From Lachnospiraceae bacterium UBA3310 (GTDB lineage Bacteria > Bacillota > Clostridia > Lachnospirales > Lachnospiraceae): a DNA stretch of 64,000 nucleotides. Each line of letters starts with the position of its first letter. The stretch's first letter is position 1. This document shows positions 7,904-16,734 of this stretch, piece after piece. The stretch lies in NCBI GenBank assembly GCA_002361355.1, contig DESQ01000028.1:51638-115637 (forward strand), written 5' to 3'. Below the pieces are notes generated by a model. The model worked only from the letters and a program-made list of their open reading frames with translations, was not told the origin of the DNA and ran no database searches. Position numbers and translations under genes: made by a program.

Positions 7904-9178
7904 TTACGTTCTCACCTGTCCGTCCCCGGTAATCTGATATTTGTATGAGGTCAGTTCCTTTAAGCCCATAGGCCCTCTCGCATGGAGCTTCTGGGTACTG
8001 ATGCCGATCTCCGCGCCAAAACCAAACTCAAAGCCGTCCGTAAAACGGGTGGAAGCGTTCACATACACACAGGCCGCATCCACCTCCCGCAAAAACTTTC
8101 GCGCATTTTCCTGATCCTGTGTCAGGATCGCGTCGGAATGGCCCGTGTTGTATTTGTTGATATGAGCGATCGCCTCTTCAAGAGAGTCCACTGTTTTTAC
8201 GGAGAGGATCAGATCAAGATACTCTTTCCCATAATCTTCCTCGGTAACGGTATGTGCCTGTGGGATCTGTGCCCGGACGGTTTCATCGCCGCGGATTTCC
8301 ACCTGTTTTTCCAAAAGCGCTTTCCCCAGAGCGGGAAGGATCCGGTCGGCGATTTTTCTGTGGACAAGCAGGGATTCGCAAGCGTTGCATACGCCGATCC
8401 GCTGGGTCTTTGCATTGATCACAATGGGAACTGCCTTCTCCAGATCAGCAGTCTCGTCAATGTAAATATGACAGTTCCCGGTTCCCGTCTCGATCACGGG
8501 GATGGTACTGTTTTCCACTACCGACCGGATTAACCCGGCGCCGCCTCTGGGAATCAGCACATCCACATATTCCTTCAGCTTCATAAACGCCGTGGTCACC
8601 GCCCTGTCGTTATTTTCAATCAACAAAATGGCGTTCCTGTCGATGCCTTCTTCTGCCAGCGCTTCCCGTATCACTTCCGTGATCGCCTGATTGGAATAAA
8701 AGGCGTCTTTTCCGCCTTTTAAAATCACCGCATTTCCCGTCTTAAAGCAGAGACCAAAGGCGTCCGCCGTCACATTGGGCCTTGCCTCATAAATAATGCC
8801 AATCACGCCCATGGGAACCCGGACTTTTTCAATGTGAAGGCCGTTTGGCCGGTCAAACCGCTCCATGACCTCCCCAACGGGATCCGAAAGCTCCGCGATC
8901 TGTAACAGCCCCTCCGCCATGGCTTCTATTCTCTGCGGCGTCAGGGTAAGACGGTCTAACAACCCCTCCGCCATGCCGTTTTCCCTTGCTCTCGCACAGT
9001 CCTTTTCGTTTGCCGAAAGAAGTTTATCCCGCTCTTTTTCTAACGCCTTGGCCGCCTGTTCCAGCGCATGGTTTTTTTGCGCTGTGTCGAGACTTTGCAG
9101 GGCTGCCTTTGCCGTCTGCGCCCGCATGCCGAGGTCTGCCAGATATGCGCCGATATCTGTAGGTTTCATACCATCCAT
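7904..9178 (-). CDS. proA: Glutamate-5-semialdehyde dehydrogenase (gamma-glutamyl phosphate reductase)
   Basis: NADPH-dependent reduction of gamma-glutamyl phosphate to glutamate semialdehyde, second step of proline synthesis. 424 residues, normal length. Aldehyde-dehydrogenase fold with the catalytic Cys in RIGVCNACESLLVH (about residue 262) and the family signatures KVRVPMGVIGIIYEARPNVT and DAACVYVNASTRFTDGFEFG. It is the last gene of a run that also contains proB, from which it is separated by ynzC and the 5-FCL gene, a split compared with the usual adjacent proBA. No hairpin terminator is visible after it, only a T-rich stretch. Confidence 0.96.
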   Translation of the reverse strand: MDGMKPTDIGAYLADLGMRAQTAKAALQSLDTAQKNHALEQAAKALEKERDKLLSANEKDCARARENGMAEGLLDRLTLTPQRIEAMAEGLLQIAELSDPVGEVMERFDRPNGLHIEKVRVPMGVIGIIYEARPNVTADAFGLCFKTGNAVILKGGKDAFYSNQAITEVIREALAEEGIDRNAILLIENNDRAVTTAFMKLKEYVDVLIPRGGAGLIRSVVENSTIPVIETGTGNCHIYIDETADLEKAVPIVINAKTQRIGVCNACESLLVHRKIADRILPALGKALLEKQVEIRGDETVRAQIPQAHTVTEEDYGKEYLDLILSVKTVDSLEEAIAHINKYNTGHSDAILTQDQENARKFLREVDAACVYVNASTRFTDGFEFGFGAEIGISTQKLHARGPMGLKELTSYKYQITGDGQVRT

Positions 9179-9215
9179 AATCCGCTTCCTTTCCGTTTAA
9201 ATCCGCTTTCCTTTG

Positions 9216-9800
9216 TTATAAAATGATTTCTTTCTCCGTAACAATGCACGACGGACAAATGTCATAAGTTTCCCAGGGAATTCCTTCAAAAATCTGGCAG
9301 TCAAAAGCCAGTGCGGCCGTGGTGATATTTCCCGCCCGCCCGTTCGACAGGTAACGGTCATAAAAGCCGCCGCCGTAACCAATCCGGTGCCGCTTCCTGT
9401 CAAAAGCCGCGCCGGGCATACAGATCAAAGAGTTTTGACCGTTTTGGTCAATATATGGCGTCGTTGGTTCTGGTTCCAAGATTCCCCGATACCCTTCCCG
9501 CAGGTCATCCACGGAAAAAATTCGGAAAAACGCCATGTCCCGCCCCAATACTTTTGGCGTAAACACAGCCTTACCCTCCGCCAGCGCACGGCGGATCAGA
9601 GAAAAAGTGTCCACCTCACTGCGAAAACTGACATAAGTCAGAAGCGCGTCTGCTTTTTGGTAACAGGACAGACCAGTTATCTTTTTGACAATTTTACCAC
9701 TGCCGGCCCTGCGCTGTTCTTTCGTCAGACAATCCCTTCTTTTCAGGGCTTCCCGGCGGATTTCCTTCTTTTTATCCACCTGTGTGTCCTTTTTTTCCAT
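9216..9800 (-). CDS. 5-formyltetrahydrofolate cyclo-ligase
   Basis: ATP-dependent conversion of 5-formyl-THF to 5,10-methenyl-THF, returning stored folate to the one-carbon pool. About 194 residues from the ATG at 9800. Family features: N-terminal KKKEIRREALKRRD, substrate segment TYVSFRSEVDT, and the C-terminal GYGGGFYDRYL loop with KRHRIG before it. The open frame extends further upstream to a TTG at 9857, but that lies deep inside ynzC. A GTG at 9779 (186 residues) has the better-placed AAAGGA and is a real alternative start. It overlaps the end of ynzC either way, so the genes are probably coupled. A perfect TTGACC-N5-GGTCAA palindrome lies inside the coding sequence at 9435. Confidence 0.93.
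   Translation of the reverse strand: MEKKDTQVDKKKEIRREALKRRDCLTKEQRRAGSGKIVKKITGLSCYQKADALLTYVSFRSEVDTFSLIRRALAEGKAVFTPKVLGRDMAFFRIFSVDDLREGYRGILEPEPTTPYIDQNGQNSLICMPGAAFDRKRHRIGYGGGFYDRYLSNGRAGNITTAALAFDCQIFEGIPWETYDICPSCIVTEKEIIL
9435..9451. repeat. TTGACC-N5-GGTCAA palindrome, copy 1 (perfect)
   Basis: Perfect 6-5-6 inverted repeat inside the 5-FCL coding sequence; spacer GTTTT. Other perfect copies: 11147-11163 and 12036-12052. Near copies: 16034, 63797, 5960 and 25219. Confidence 0.9.
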
Positions 9801-10002
9801 GTTTTTCACCAAGGTTTGTAACGCTGCCGTCCTTCTCCACAATGGAGATATTGTCAAGCTGGCCTTTCAGGTTTGCCCGCACATTGGCCACGTAAGCCTG
9901 CCGCAGGGAAGCCTGCTCTTCCTTCTCCTGTGGCGTAAGCCCCTCTGCCTGGGATTTGTGATATAATTCATTGATTCGCTGCGTCATCTGCTCTACGTTC
10001 AT
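9772..10002 (-). CDS. YnzC/UPF0291 (DUF896) family small protein
   Basis: 76-residue helical protein. The N-terminus MNVEQMTQRINELYHKSQAE followed by GLTPQEKEEQASLRQAYV is the hallmark of the DUF896 (YnzC) family: two antiparallel helices, cytoplasmic, function unknown; in Bacillus subtilis a member lies in the SOS-regulated yneA-yneB-ynzC operon. Here it is placed between proB (11 bp upstream) and 5-FCL (overlapping), so the genomic context differs from Bacillus and no SOS box is apparent. Confidence 0.9.
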   Translation of the reverse strand: MNVEQMTQRINELYHKSQAEGLTPQEKEEQASLRQAYVANVRANLKGQLDNISIVEKDGSVTNLGEKHGKKGHTGG

Positions 10003-10013
10003 ATGGTTTTCCC

Positions 10014-10877
10014 CTATCCATGCGCATGCATCTGCTGCACATACAGCGGCAGGTCAAATTTCTCATCCCTGTGCGCCAAAAACAGCGTTCCGATGTTCTG
10101 CCCGCTCAAAATCCTGTGAATCACTTTAATGTCCTTACTGTTTGCGATGACCATATCCACGCCGGTACTGCTTGCGATCTTTGCAGCCTGCAGTTTGGTG
10201 GTCATGCCGCCGGTACCCACACTGCTCCCGGTGGATGCCTTTCCCATATTCATCAGCTCCTCCGTCAACTCCTCCACGACCTCGATATACCTGACATCGG
10301 GATTGGTTCTGGGATCGTCGGTGTAAAGGCCGTCAATATCCGAAAGCAGAAGAAGCGCATCCGCCTCCACAAGGGAAGCCACAATGGCTGACAGCGTATC
10401 GTTGTCGCCGATCTCGATCTCATAGGTAGCCACCGTGTCATTCTCATTCACAATGGGGATCACGCCCAGTTTAAACAGTTCCGCAAACGTATTCTGGGCA
10501 TTGAAACGATTCAGATTATCCACAATCGTGTTTTTTGTCATCAAAATCTGAGCCGCCACCTGATTGTACTCGGCAAAAATTTTCTGGTAAATCATCATCA
10601 GCCTTGCCTGTCCCACCGCGGCGCAGGCCTGTTTCACGGCGATGGGATTATCCCCTTCCTCCCGGTGCAGCAAAACCGCCTTCTCGCCCACGGCAATCGC
10701 GCCGGAAGTAACTAACACCACGTCCTTACCCATATTTCTTAAGTTACACAGCTCCCGCACCAGCACATCCAGTTTCGTATAATCCAGATCTCCTGTCTCC
10801 TTATGCTGTAAGGAGGAGGAACCGATTTTCACTACAATTCTCTTTTTATCCGCCATCAGGGCTTTTCTGTCTATCAT
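10014..10877 (-). CDS. proB: Glutamate 5-kinase, short form without PUA domain
   Basis: Phosphorylates glutamate to gamma-glutamyl phosphate, the committed, proline-inhibited step of proline synthesis. 287 residues: only the amino-acid kinase domain (VVKIGSSSL near residue 15, LVTSGAIAVGEKAV near 60, NENDTVATYEIEIGDNDTLS near 150, GTGGMTTKLQAAKIA near 225). The C-terminal PUA domain of enterobacterial ProB (367 residues) is missing, a common form in Firmicutes. It follows a pair of flavoprotein genes and precedes ynzC by 11 bp. Confidence 0.95.
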   Translation of the reverse strand: MIDRKALMADKKRIVVKIGSSSLQHKETGDLDYTKLDVLVRELCNLRNMGKDVVLVTSGAIAVGEKAVLLHREEGDNPIAVKQACAAVGQARLMMIYQKIFAEYNQVAAQILMTKNTIVDNLNRFNAQNTFAELFKLGVIPIVNENDTVATYEIEIGDNDTLSAIVASLVEADALLLLSDIDGLYTDDPRTNPDVRYIEVVEELTEELMNMGKASTGSSVGTGGMTTKLQAAKIASSTGVDMVIANSKDIKVIHRILSGQNIGTLFLAHRDEKFDLPLYVQQMHAHG

Positions 10878-10921
10878 TTGTTGTTATCCTCTTTTCCCGC
10901 AGTGCCCGCGCACTGCTTTCG

Positions 10922-12562
10922 TCATCTTACCACATTTCCGCAGGCAAACGCAACCTTCTCCGCTATTAAAATCCCGTCCATGGCAGCCGACGTGATGCCG
11001 CCCGCATAGCCAGCGCCCTCCCCGCAGGGAAATAACCCTCTGACAGCGGACTGTCCCGTCTTGTCCCTGAGAATCCTTACCGGGGAGGAGGTTCTGCTCT
11101 CCACACCGGACAAAAAAGCGTCCCCGTCGTTAAAGCCGGGCATTTTTTGACCTATTTGGTCAATTCCGTCCACCAGCGCGCGATTTAAAAAATCCGGCAA
11201 AATATCGTGAACCGGCGCAAACTGCCAGGCTCCCTTAATTGCAGGAGAAAAATCCGGATAGCGGGCCGCCAGCCGTCCCTCCTGCAGCGTTTCGCCGCCC
11301 TCCGCTCCACAGACGGCACGGCGAAAATCCCCGTAACGTTCCACCGGCACGGCGCCCCTGCCGATCCCAAAGGCCCGTTCCTCCAGTTTTCGCTGGAAGG
11401 CAATTCCGGAAAGAGGCCCGTCCGCGCCGTAATCCTCCGGGGATATGGTGACAATCATGGCGCTGTTGCTGTTTGCACCGTCCCTGCCGCTGTAACTCAT
11501 GCCGTTCACCGCCGTTCTTCCCGGCTCAGAGGAGGCGTTCACCACATAGCCGCCGGGACACATGCAGAAAGAGTAGACGCCCCTGCCGGAGGCAGTCTTT
11601 GCCGTTACTTTATAGGAAGCAGCAGGCAGTACCATACCGGCGTCTCCGTACTGCAGCCTGTCAATCATCTCCCGCGGATGTTCCATGCGCAGCCCCACCG
11701 CAAAGGCTTTTGCCTCCATGGGGACAGACAGGCCGGAGAGCATCTGAAAGGTGTCCCTCGCGCTGTGGCCGATGGCAAGCACCACCGCAGGGCTCATGAG
11801 AGCCGCACCATTCACCTCCACACCCACAATCCTGCCATCTTCCACCAGAAGCTTTGTCACCTGTGACGCAAAGCGCACTTCTCCGCCAAAGTCTTCTATT
11901 TTCTTTCGCAGATTGACGACCACGTCTGTCAGAATATCCGTTCCCAGATGGGGTTTGGCATCGTAGAGAATCTCCTTCGGCGCGCCGGCTTCCACAAAAA
12001 TATGAAGAACTTCCCGCATTCTGCCATCCGGATCCTTGACCGTAGTGGTCAACTTTCCGTCCGAAAAAGTACCCGCGCCACCCTCTCCAAACTGCACATT
12101 GGACGACGGATCAAGCTCGCCTTTCGTCCAAAACCGTTCCACGTCCGCAAGACGTTTATGTACTTCCTGTCCCCGTTCCAGCAAGACGGGACGAAAGCCT
12201 GCCTTTGCCAGCATATAGCCGCAAAAAAGCCCTGCCGGGCCCGTCCCCACAATAACCGGCCTGTCGCCGGAGAGATTTTTTCCGGTTGTAGGAAACGCGT
12301 ACGGCTTTTGTGTGACAAGCTGTATCTGCCCGTTTTTCAGGCCGCTTTTTTTCACTGTTTTCTGCTCGTCTGCCACCTTCACATCCACCGTGTACACCAT
12401 GAAAATGTCCGGCTTCTTTCTGGCGTCGATGGATTTTCTAAAAATGGATAAGGAAAGAATCGCAGATGCCTCCACCCGCAAAAGCTTTGCCGCTTTTTTT
12501 TGAAGCGCCTGCTCCTCATCACCGCAGTCTGCCGGCAATTTGATCTGGTTAATACGAATCAT
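10922..12562 (-). CDS. FAD-dependent dehydrogenase of the COG2509 type
   Basis: 546-residue flavoprotein. An N-terminal ~90-residue domain (IRINQIKLPAD...) precedes the FAD dinucleotide fold VIVGTGPAGLFCGYMLAKAG near residue 105. Further family motifs: SNVQFGEGGAGTFSDGKLTT and the C-terminal SPVRILRDKTGQSAV followed by GLFPCGEGAGYAGGI. Cytoplasmic; physiological substrate unknown. The ATG at 12560-12562 was chosen over an upstream in-frame start because it begins the conserved domain and overlaps the preceding flavoprotein gene by only 14 bp. Two perfect TTGACC-N5-GGTCAA palindromes (11147 and 12036) lie inside this gene. Confidence 0.85.
   Translation of the reverse strand: MIRINQIKLPADCGDEEQALQKKAAKLLRVEASAILSLSIFRKSIDARKKPDIFMVYTVDVKVADEQKTVKKSGLKNGQIQLVTQKPYAFPTTGKNLSGDRPVIVGTGPAGLFCGYMLAKAGFRPVLLERGQEVHKRLADVERFWTKGELDPSSNVQFGEGGAGTFSDGKLTTTVKDPDGRMREVLHIFVEAGAPKEILYDAKPHLGTDILTDVVVNLRKKIEDFGGEVRFASQVTKLLVEDGRIVGVEVNGAALMSPAVVLAIGHSARDTFQMLSGLSVPMEAKAFAVGLRMEHPREMIDRLQYGDAGMVLPAASYKVTAKTASGRGVYSFCMCPGGYVVNASSEPGRTAVNGMSYSGRDGANSNSAMIVTISPEDYGADGPLSGIAFQRKLEERAFGIGRGAVPVERYGDFRRAVCGAEGGETLQEGRLAARYPDFSPAIKGAWQFAPVHDILPDFLNRALVDGIDQIGQKMPGFNDGDAFLSGVESRTSSPVRILRDKTGQSAVRGLFPCGEGAGYAGGITSAAMDGILIAEKVAFACGNVVR
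11147..11163. repeat. TTGACC-N5-GGTCAA palindrome, copy 2 (perfect)
   Basis: Perfect arms, spacer TATTT, inside the COG2509 flavoprotein gene. Confidence 0.9.
12036..12052. repeat. TTGACC-N5-GGTCAA palindrome, copy 3 (perfect)
   Basis: Perfect arms, spacer GTAGT, inside the same COG2509 flavoprotein gene, 889 bp from copy 2. Confidence 0.9.
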
Positions 12563-13781
12563 GCGCCGCCGCCTTTCCGGCCACCGCTCCGCTGCTCCAG
12601 GCCCACTGTAAATTATAACCGCCGCAGACACCGTCTACGTCTAAAATTTCTCCCGCAAAATATAGCCCTGGCTGTCTTTTGGACATCAGACTGTCCGTCA
12701 CCTCGTTACAGTCCACACCCCCTGCGCTGACCTGCGCTTTGTCAAAACCGTTTGTGCCAATGACCTCCGTCTCCAAACCATCATATAAACGCCACAGCTT
12801 TTCAAACATGGCGGCGGGAATATCCTTTGCCAGATCTGTCTCCCGTATGCCGGCAAGTTTTAGCAGCATCTGGCTGATTTTCTTATTGACTATACCAGTC
12901 ATAAACATTTCCATCGTATCCCCGCCCTGTTCCTGTAACCGTTTTTTGAAAAATGCTTCACAGGCCGTCTCGTCAAAGTCGGGAAGAAAGGAAATCCGCA
13001 CTGTGACCGCTTTCTTTTCCTGCAGGGCGCGCGCCGCAAACCGGCTGATCTGAAAGGTAGGAATGCCCGAAATGCCATAGTCGGTAAGCTGCAGCTCTCC
13101 CCGCTCCTCGCAGACCGTCTCTCCCGCCACCCGCAAGGTAAGCCCGGCATCGCACCGGACGCCCGCCACCTGCTTATAAAATTTTTCCTGACAACGAAGG
13201 GCAGTAAGCGCCGGCACCGGCGTAACAATCCGGTGCCCGAACTGTTTTGCCAGACGAAAGCCGTCCCCGTCAGAACCTGTATTTGGCGCGGCACAGCCGC
13301 CGCAGGAAAGAATCACCGCGTCGTAAGCCCCGGCCTGTCCCTGACCATTTACCAGAAATTTCCCTTTGTCCTTGTCGTAGGAGAGCGCCCGCACCGCCTC
13401 CCCCGTATGTACCGCTATACGCTTCCTTGCAAGTTCATAGCGCAAAAGGTCAAGCACCGTTGACGCCTGATCGCTGGCAGGATACAGATAGCCGTCCCGC
13501 TCCTTCATCCGCATGCCGAGAGAGGCAAAAAACTCCTTTGTCTGCGCCACGCCGAACCGGTCAAGCACCCCCTCAGCCAGAGCCGTCCCGCTCCCGTGAA
13601 AAAAAGCGACACCCATATGTTCATTGGAAAAATTACATCTCCCGTTTCCCGTGGAAAGAATCTTTTTCCCAACTCTGTCGTTTTTCTCAAAAATAGTGAC
13701 CGCCGCACCGGCGCCTGCAGCCCAAATGGCCGCCGTCATGCCCGCCGCGCCGCCGCCGATCACTGCAATTTCTCTGTGCAT
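12549..13781 (-). CDS. HI0933/BaiN-like FAD-binding flavoprotein
   Basis: 410-residue flavoprotein of the HI0933 family (sometimes named aminoacetone oxidase-like or BaiN after a bile-acid enzyme). Features: N-terminal FAD fold VIGGGAAGMTAAIWAAGAGA (residues 7-26), the family motif GKKILSTGNGRCNFSN near residue 43, and the C-terminal signature QVSAGGVDCNEV and GLYFAGEILDVDGVCGGYN. The motif pair identifies the family, but not the substrate; calling it a bile-acid enzyme would be over-reach. Overlaps the next flavoprotein gene by 14 bp, suggesting a co-translated pair. Confidence 0.88.
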   Translation of the reverse strand: MHREIAVIGGGAAGMTAAIWAAGAGAAVTIFEKNDRVGKKILSTGNGRCNFSNEHMGVAFFHGSGTALAEGVLDRFGVAQTKEFFASLGMRMKERDGYLYPASDQASTVLDLLRYELARKRIAVHTGEAVRALSYDKDKGKFLVNGQGQAGAYDAVILSCGGCAAPNTGSDGDGFRLAKQFGHRIVTPVPALTALRCQEKFYKQVAGVRCDAGLTLRVAGETVCEERGELQLTDYGISGIPTFQISRFAARALQEKKAVTVRISFLPDFDETACEAFFKKRLQEQGGDTMEMFMTGIVNKKISQMLLKLAGIRETDLAKDIPAAMFEKLWRLYDGLETEVIGTNGFDKAQVSAGGVDCNEVTDSLMSKRQPGLYFAGEILDVDGVCGGYNLQWAWSSGAVAGKAAAHDSY

Positions 13782-13797
13782 CGCCGATCATTCCCTT

Positions 13798-14490
13798 CTA
13801 ACTGGAATAGGATTCCAAAAACAGATACAGCTCCTCCTCGCTTGCCACATACTTGCCCTCCATAATTTCTCTCTGCAGAGAATCGGGAAGCAGATCCAGC
13901 AAAATATCCGTATTCATATAGAGCGTACTTTTATCCTCATGATAGACCACAATAAAATGATCCGCCACCATCAGATAGAATCCCTCCGGTTCCTTTTCCT
14001 TATAATATTTACAGACCACCACCCGATCCTTGGAAAAGGACGAAAGCTCGATAGTCTCAAATCCCTGCTCCTGCTCCGTCAAAGGCGGATTTTCATCATA
14101 GGAGGAAAGCGCCTCCAGAAGTTCATCCCTGTTCAACCCGATATACATGACAGGAACCGTTTCCTGCGTCTCCGTGACCGTTCCCTTATTCAGATCCACC
14201 GTCTCCACCAGATACAGCGTATCCGCCGTCACAACCGGATTATCGGCTGCCGCCGCCTCGATGACCTGTTCCGCCTCTTTTTCCTCCTCTTCCTTGTCGT
14301 CCGAACCGGCTGTTTTCGCAGACTGTTGGGAAAGATTTTCCGTTTTCTCACGCTTCCCAGGCATCTCACGGTTATAGCTGTACCGGTTCGGATAAAAAAA
14401 ATCTTCCGCCTTCAGGGCGCCCCAGCCGCCAAGCCCGAGCATGACGACAGACAACACCATAAAAAGACTGATACGTTTTACAAGTTTCAT
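13798..14490 (-). CDS. Membrane-anchored protein with BofC-C-terminal-like domain
   Basis: 230 residues. One N-terminal TM (about 7-27), a charged Glu/Lys-rich linker (about 40-75), then an extracytoplasmic domain. The domain contains YLVETVDLNKGTV, YIGLNRDELLEALSSY and, near the end, MNTDILLDLLPDSLQREI and EEELYLFLESYSS. This pattern matches what I know as the BofC C-terminal domain found in spore-formers, where BofC restrains SpoIVB signalling in the intermembrane space. Assignment is by recollection of pattern, not a search, so moderate. Sits between the flippase and flavoprotein genes on the same strand. Confidence 0.6.
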   Translation of the reverse strand: MKLVKRISLFMVLSVVMLGLGGWGALKAEDFFYPNRYSYNREMPGKREKTENLSQQSAKTAGSDDKEEEEKEAEQVIEAAAADNPVVTADTLYLVETVDLNKGTVTETQETVPVMYIGLNRDELLEALSSYDENPPLTEQEQGFETIELSSFSKDRVVVCKYYKEKEPEGFYLMVADHFIVVYHEDKSTLYMNTDILLDLLPDSLQREIMEGKYVASEEELYLFLESYSS

Positions 14491-14562
14491 TCCGTTTTAA
14501 ACCTCTCTTGTCGGATTTCCTGTAATCAGTATCAGCCAATTCCCGTTTTTTATACAGATCTA

Positions 14563-16209
14563 TCACAAAACACCGATATTTCTGCCGAGCAAAATGAACA
14601 GAAAGCCGATCGGCATCTCCTGCAATTCCGCCTCCCCAAGCACCCGGAGGATCATGAGGAAGAAAATATAGAAAAACAGTCCCACAACCAGCGCGATCAG
14701 GATGGTAATAACCGCTCCCACAGCCTCCGCCAACACAAGATTCAGCAGATAAACCACCACGCCGGAAACAGCCGCCGCCGCACAGGGGAAAACAATCCCT
14801 GGAAACCAGTCCGGCCTGTATTTTACACGCCTGTTTAAAAACATATAAGAAAGCGCCATATAAATACCAAACATGAAAATAAGGGCAACAAACAGGCCGT
14901 CCACACCCATACGCATACGCTGTACCATAAGGTAAGCGAAGAGCAGGTGTATTACAAAGGAGGCCAGAGCCGTAAGGAACAGTTCCTTTATCATGCGCAT
15001 CTTATATAAAAGCTGTCCGAAGAGAAAACTGAACGTAAACAGAACAATAATCGCAGCGCCTTTCTGCAGCCACCCTGAAAGGACGGTAATCTGTGCCGTG
15101 GGCCTGCCGTAACAGCAGCTTGAAAAAGGCTGCGCCAATACCGCAAGGTAAATTGCCGTGGGAAAGGACACGATAGACGCGTTACGCACTGCCCTGCCCA
15201 GTCTCTCACGCATACCGCGGTATTCCTCCCGCTCGTAAGCGCTGCCAATCTTTCCGATCATGCCGTGCACAAAGAGTGAGGAAAAGGCTGCCCCTATCCC
15301 AATCAGCGCCGCAAATTTACCGTAATAGCACCCCCACTGCGCTGTGCGCACCGTGCCACGCTCGGTCACATTCATACAATAATTAAAAAGGCGTTGGTCG
15401 ACAAGCATAAACAGATTGGAGAGCACCGCGATCACCGCCAGCGGAACCATATTGCCAAGGAGCATCCGCTGGATTTCAAAACGTGACTCGGCGCGTCTGC
15501 TGTTATCCTGACCGATCCTCCCCTTAAGGGATCCTGCATATAAGAAGTAGAGTACCAGAAGGTGAAGCAGGGTTACAATCTGCGATGCCATAACGCCCAG
15601 CATCGCACCTAATGCGCCAAAAGCATAAGTGTGTGTCTCCACCTGCAAAAGCGCCGCTACCTTCTGTCCGTATCCGTGAAACATCCGTCCGACAATCAGG
15701 GCTCCGGCCAGCATGGCAATTTTCTCAATATACTGCGAATGTGCCGTGAGCACCCCTAATCCGTATCCGTTAAAATATCCCCGCAGAGCACCAACCATGG
15801 CTGACAGGACAATACAGGGCGCAGCCGCAAGAACCGTCATGCGGCTTAAGTGCTCCAAAACCAGTACATCCGCAACCCAGGAGGAAAAAAGCAGCAGGAA
15901 AAGAGCCATCACCACGCTCAGGAAAAGGTTGGTAAAAAAGGCTGTCCGGAATACTTTCCCCGCATTCCGGTAACGCTCTCTCTTAACCCGGTATCTTATG
16001 ATTCCCGCCATGGCGCGGGACATACCGTAGGATGTGACCAATGTGGTCAATAAATACAACTCAAAGGCAGGTGCAAAGAGCCCCACGCCCTCATCTCCGA
16101 TGACCCTTGAGAGCGGAATCCGCATAAAGAAAAGAAGCAGACAGGACAAAATCCCCGCCGAAAGAATCATTCTGTTTTTCAGATTTTTTGCCATCCATTG
16201 TAAACTCAT
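14563..16209 (-). CDS. MVF-family (SpoVB/MurJ-like) polysaccharide or lipid II flippase
   Basis: 548-residue polytopic membrane protein with about 14 predicted TM segments and few charged loops. It begins with the family pattern ILSAGILSCLLLFFMRIPLS and GDEGVGLFAPAFELY, and has RGYFNGYG near residue 145, the typical extra-membrane turn of SpoVB/Wzx-like transporters. In sporulating Clostridia such proteins export cortex or cell-wall precursors; several paralogues are usual, so the exact substrate is open. Located 24 bp after ybeY, before the BofC-like gene. One near-perfect TTGACC-type palindrome (16034) lies inside. Confidence 0.82.
   Translation of the reverse strand: MSLQWMAKNLKNRMILSAGILSCLLLFFMRIPLSRVIGDEGVGLFAPAFELYLLTTLVTSYGMSRAMAGIIRYRVKRERYRNAGKVFRTAFFTNLFLSVVMALFLLLFSSWVADVLVLEHLSRMTVLAAAPCIVLSAMVGALRGYFNGYGLGVLTAHSQYIEKIAMLAGALIVGRMFHGYGQKVAALLQVETHTYAFGALGAMLGVMASQIVTLLHLLVLYFLYAGSLKGRIGQDNSRRAESRFEIQRMLLGNMVPLAVIAVLSNLFMLVDQRLFNYCMNVTERGTVRTAQWGCYYGKFAALIGIGAAFSSLFVHGMIGKIGSAYEREEYRGMRERLGRAVRNASIVSFPTAIYLAVLAQPFSSCCYGRPTAQITVLSGWLQKGAAIIVLFTFSFLFGQLLYKMRMIKELFLTALASFVIHLLFAYLMVQRMRMGVDGLFVALIFMFGIYMALSYMFLNRRVKYRPDWFPGIVFPCAAAAVSGVVVYLLNLVLAEAVGAVITILIALVVGLFFYIFFLMILRVLGEAELQEMPIGFLFILLGRNIGVL
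16034..16050. repeat. TTGACC-N5-GGTCAA-like palindrome, copy 4 (11 of 12)
   Basis: GTGACC-AATGT-GGTCAA, inside the flippase gene; one mismatch to the perfect copies. Confidence 0.7.
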
Positions 16210-16233
16210 CGTTATCCTCAGTATCCAAAACCT

Positions 16234-16734
16234 TTATTCGCGTGTGATGCCAAGCGAAAAGAGCACTGCCTCCTGCTTCTCTTCCATCACCGCCGCTTCC
16301 GCTTTTTCCATATGGTCGTAACCGCACAGGTGAAACAGGCTGTGGGCCAGAAGGAAGGCAAATTCCCGAAGCTCGCTGTGTCCATACTCTTTCGCCTGGG
16401 ACTTCACCCGCGCCGCATTTAAAATGATATCTCCCAGAACCAGCTCCCCGCTGTCCGGATCAAAGCAGTCCGCCTCATTTTTCTCCACATCGGAGAAATC
16501 ACCCGGCTTCTCAAAATCCAGATTGGGAAACGAAAGCACATCCGTCTCCGCATCCGTCTTCCTGAAATTTTTATTGTATTCCCGAATCCCCGCTCCATCC
16601 GTAACCAGAAGGTTTACCGTGGCCTCATAGGGACAGTTCTCCGCATCGAGAACAGCCTCCATGACGCGGGAAAGAAGTTCCTCTTCGTCAAAGGCAAAAG
16701 ACTGTGCCGCCTCATTCTCAACGTAGGAAGTCAT
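16234..16734 (-). CDS. ybeY: Endoribonuclease YbeY (rRNA maturation, ribosome quality control)
   Basis: 166-residue zinc-dependent single-strand endoribonuclease needed for 16S rRNA 3' end maturation. The metal-binding motif HxxxHxxGxDH is intact as HSLFHLCGYDH (about residues 131-141), preceded by LGDIILNAARV and TDVLSFPN. The start at 16734 lies 17 bp inside the preceding gene, and gene order phoH - pgpH-like - ybeY matches Bacillus yqfE-yqfF-yqfG, which supports the call. Confidence 0.95.
   Translation of the reverse strand: MTSYVENEAAQSFAFDEEELLSRVMEAVLDAENCPYEATVNLLVTDGAGIREYNKNFRKTDAETDVLSFPNLDFEKPGDFSDVEKNEADCFDPDSGELVLGDIILNAARVKSQAKEYGHSELREFAFLLAHSLFHLCGYDHMEKAEAAVMEEKQEAVLFSLGITRE

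Noticed and set aside
13624..14838. 404-codon plus-strand open frame
   Set aside because: Antisense to the flavoprotein, the BofC-like gene and the flippase; its composition is His/Arg-rich without motifs.
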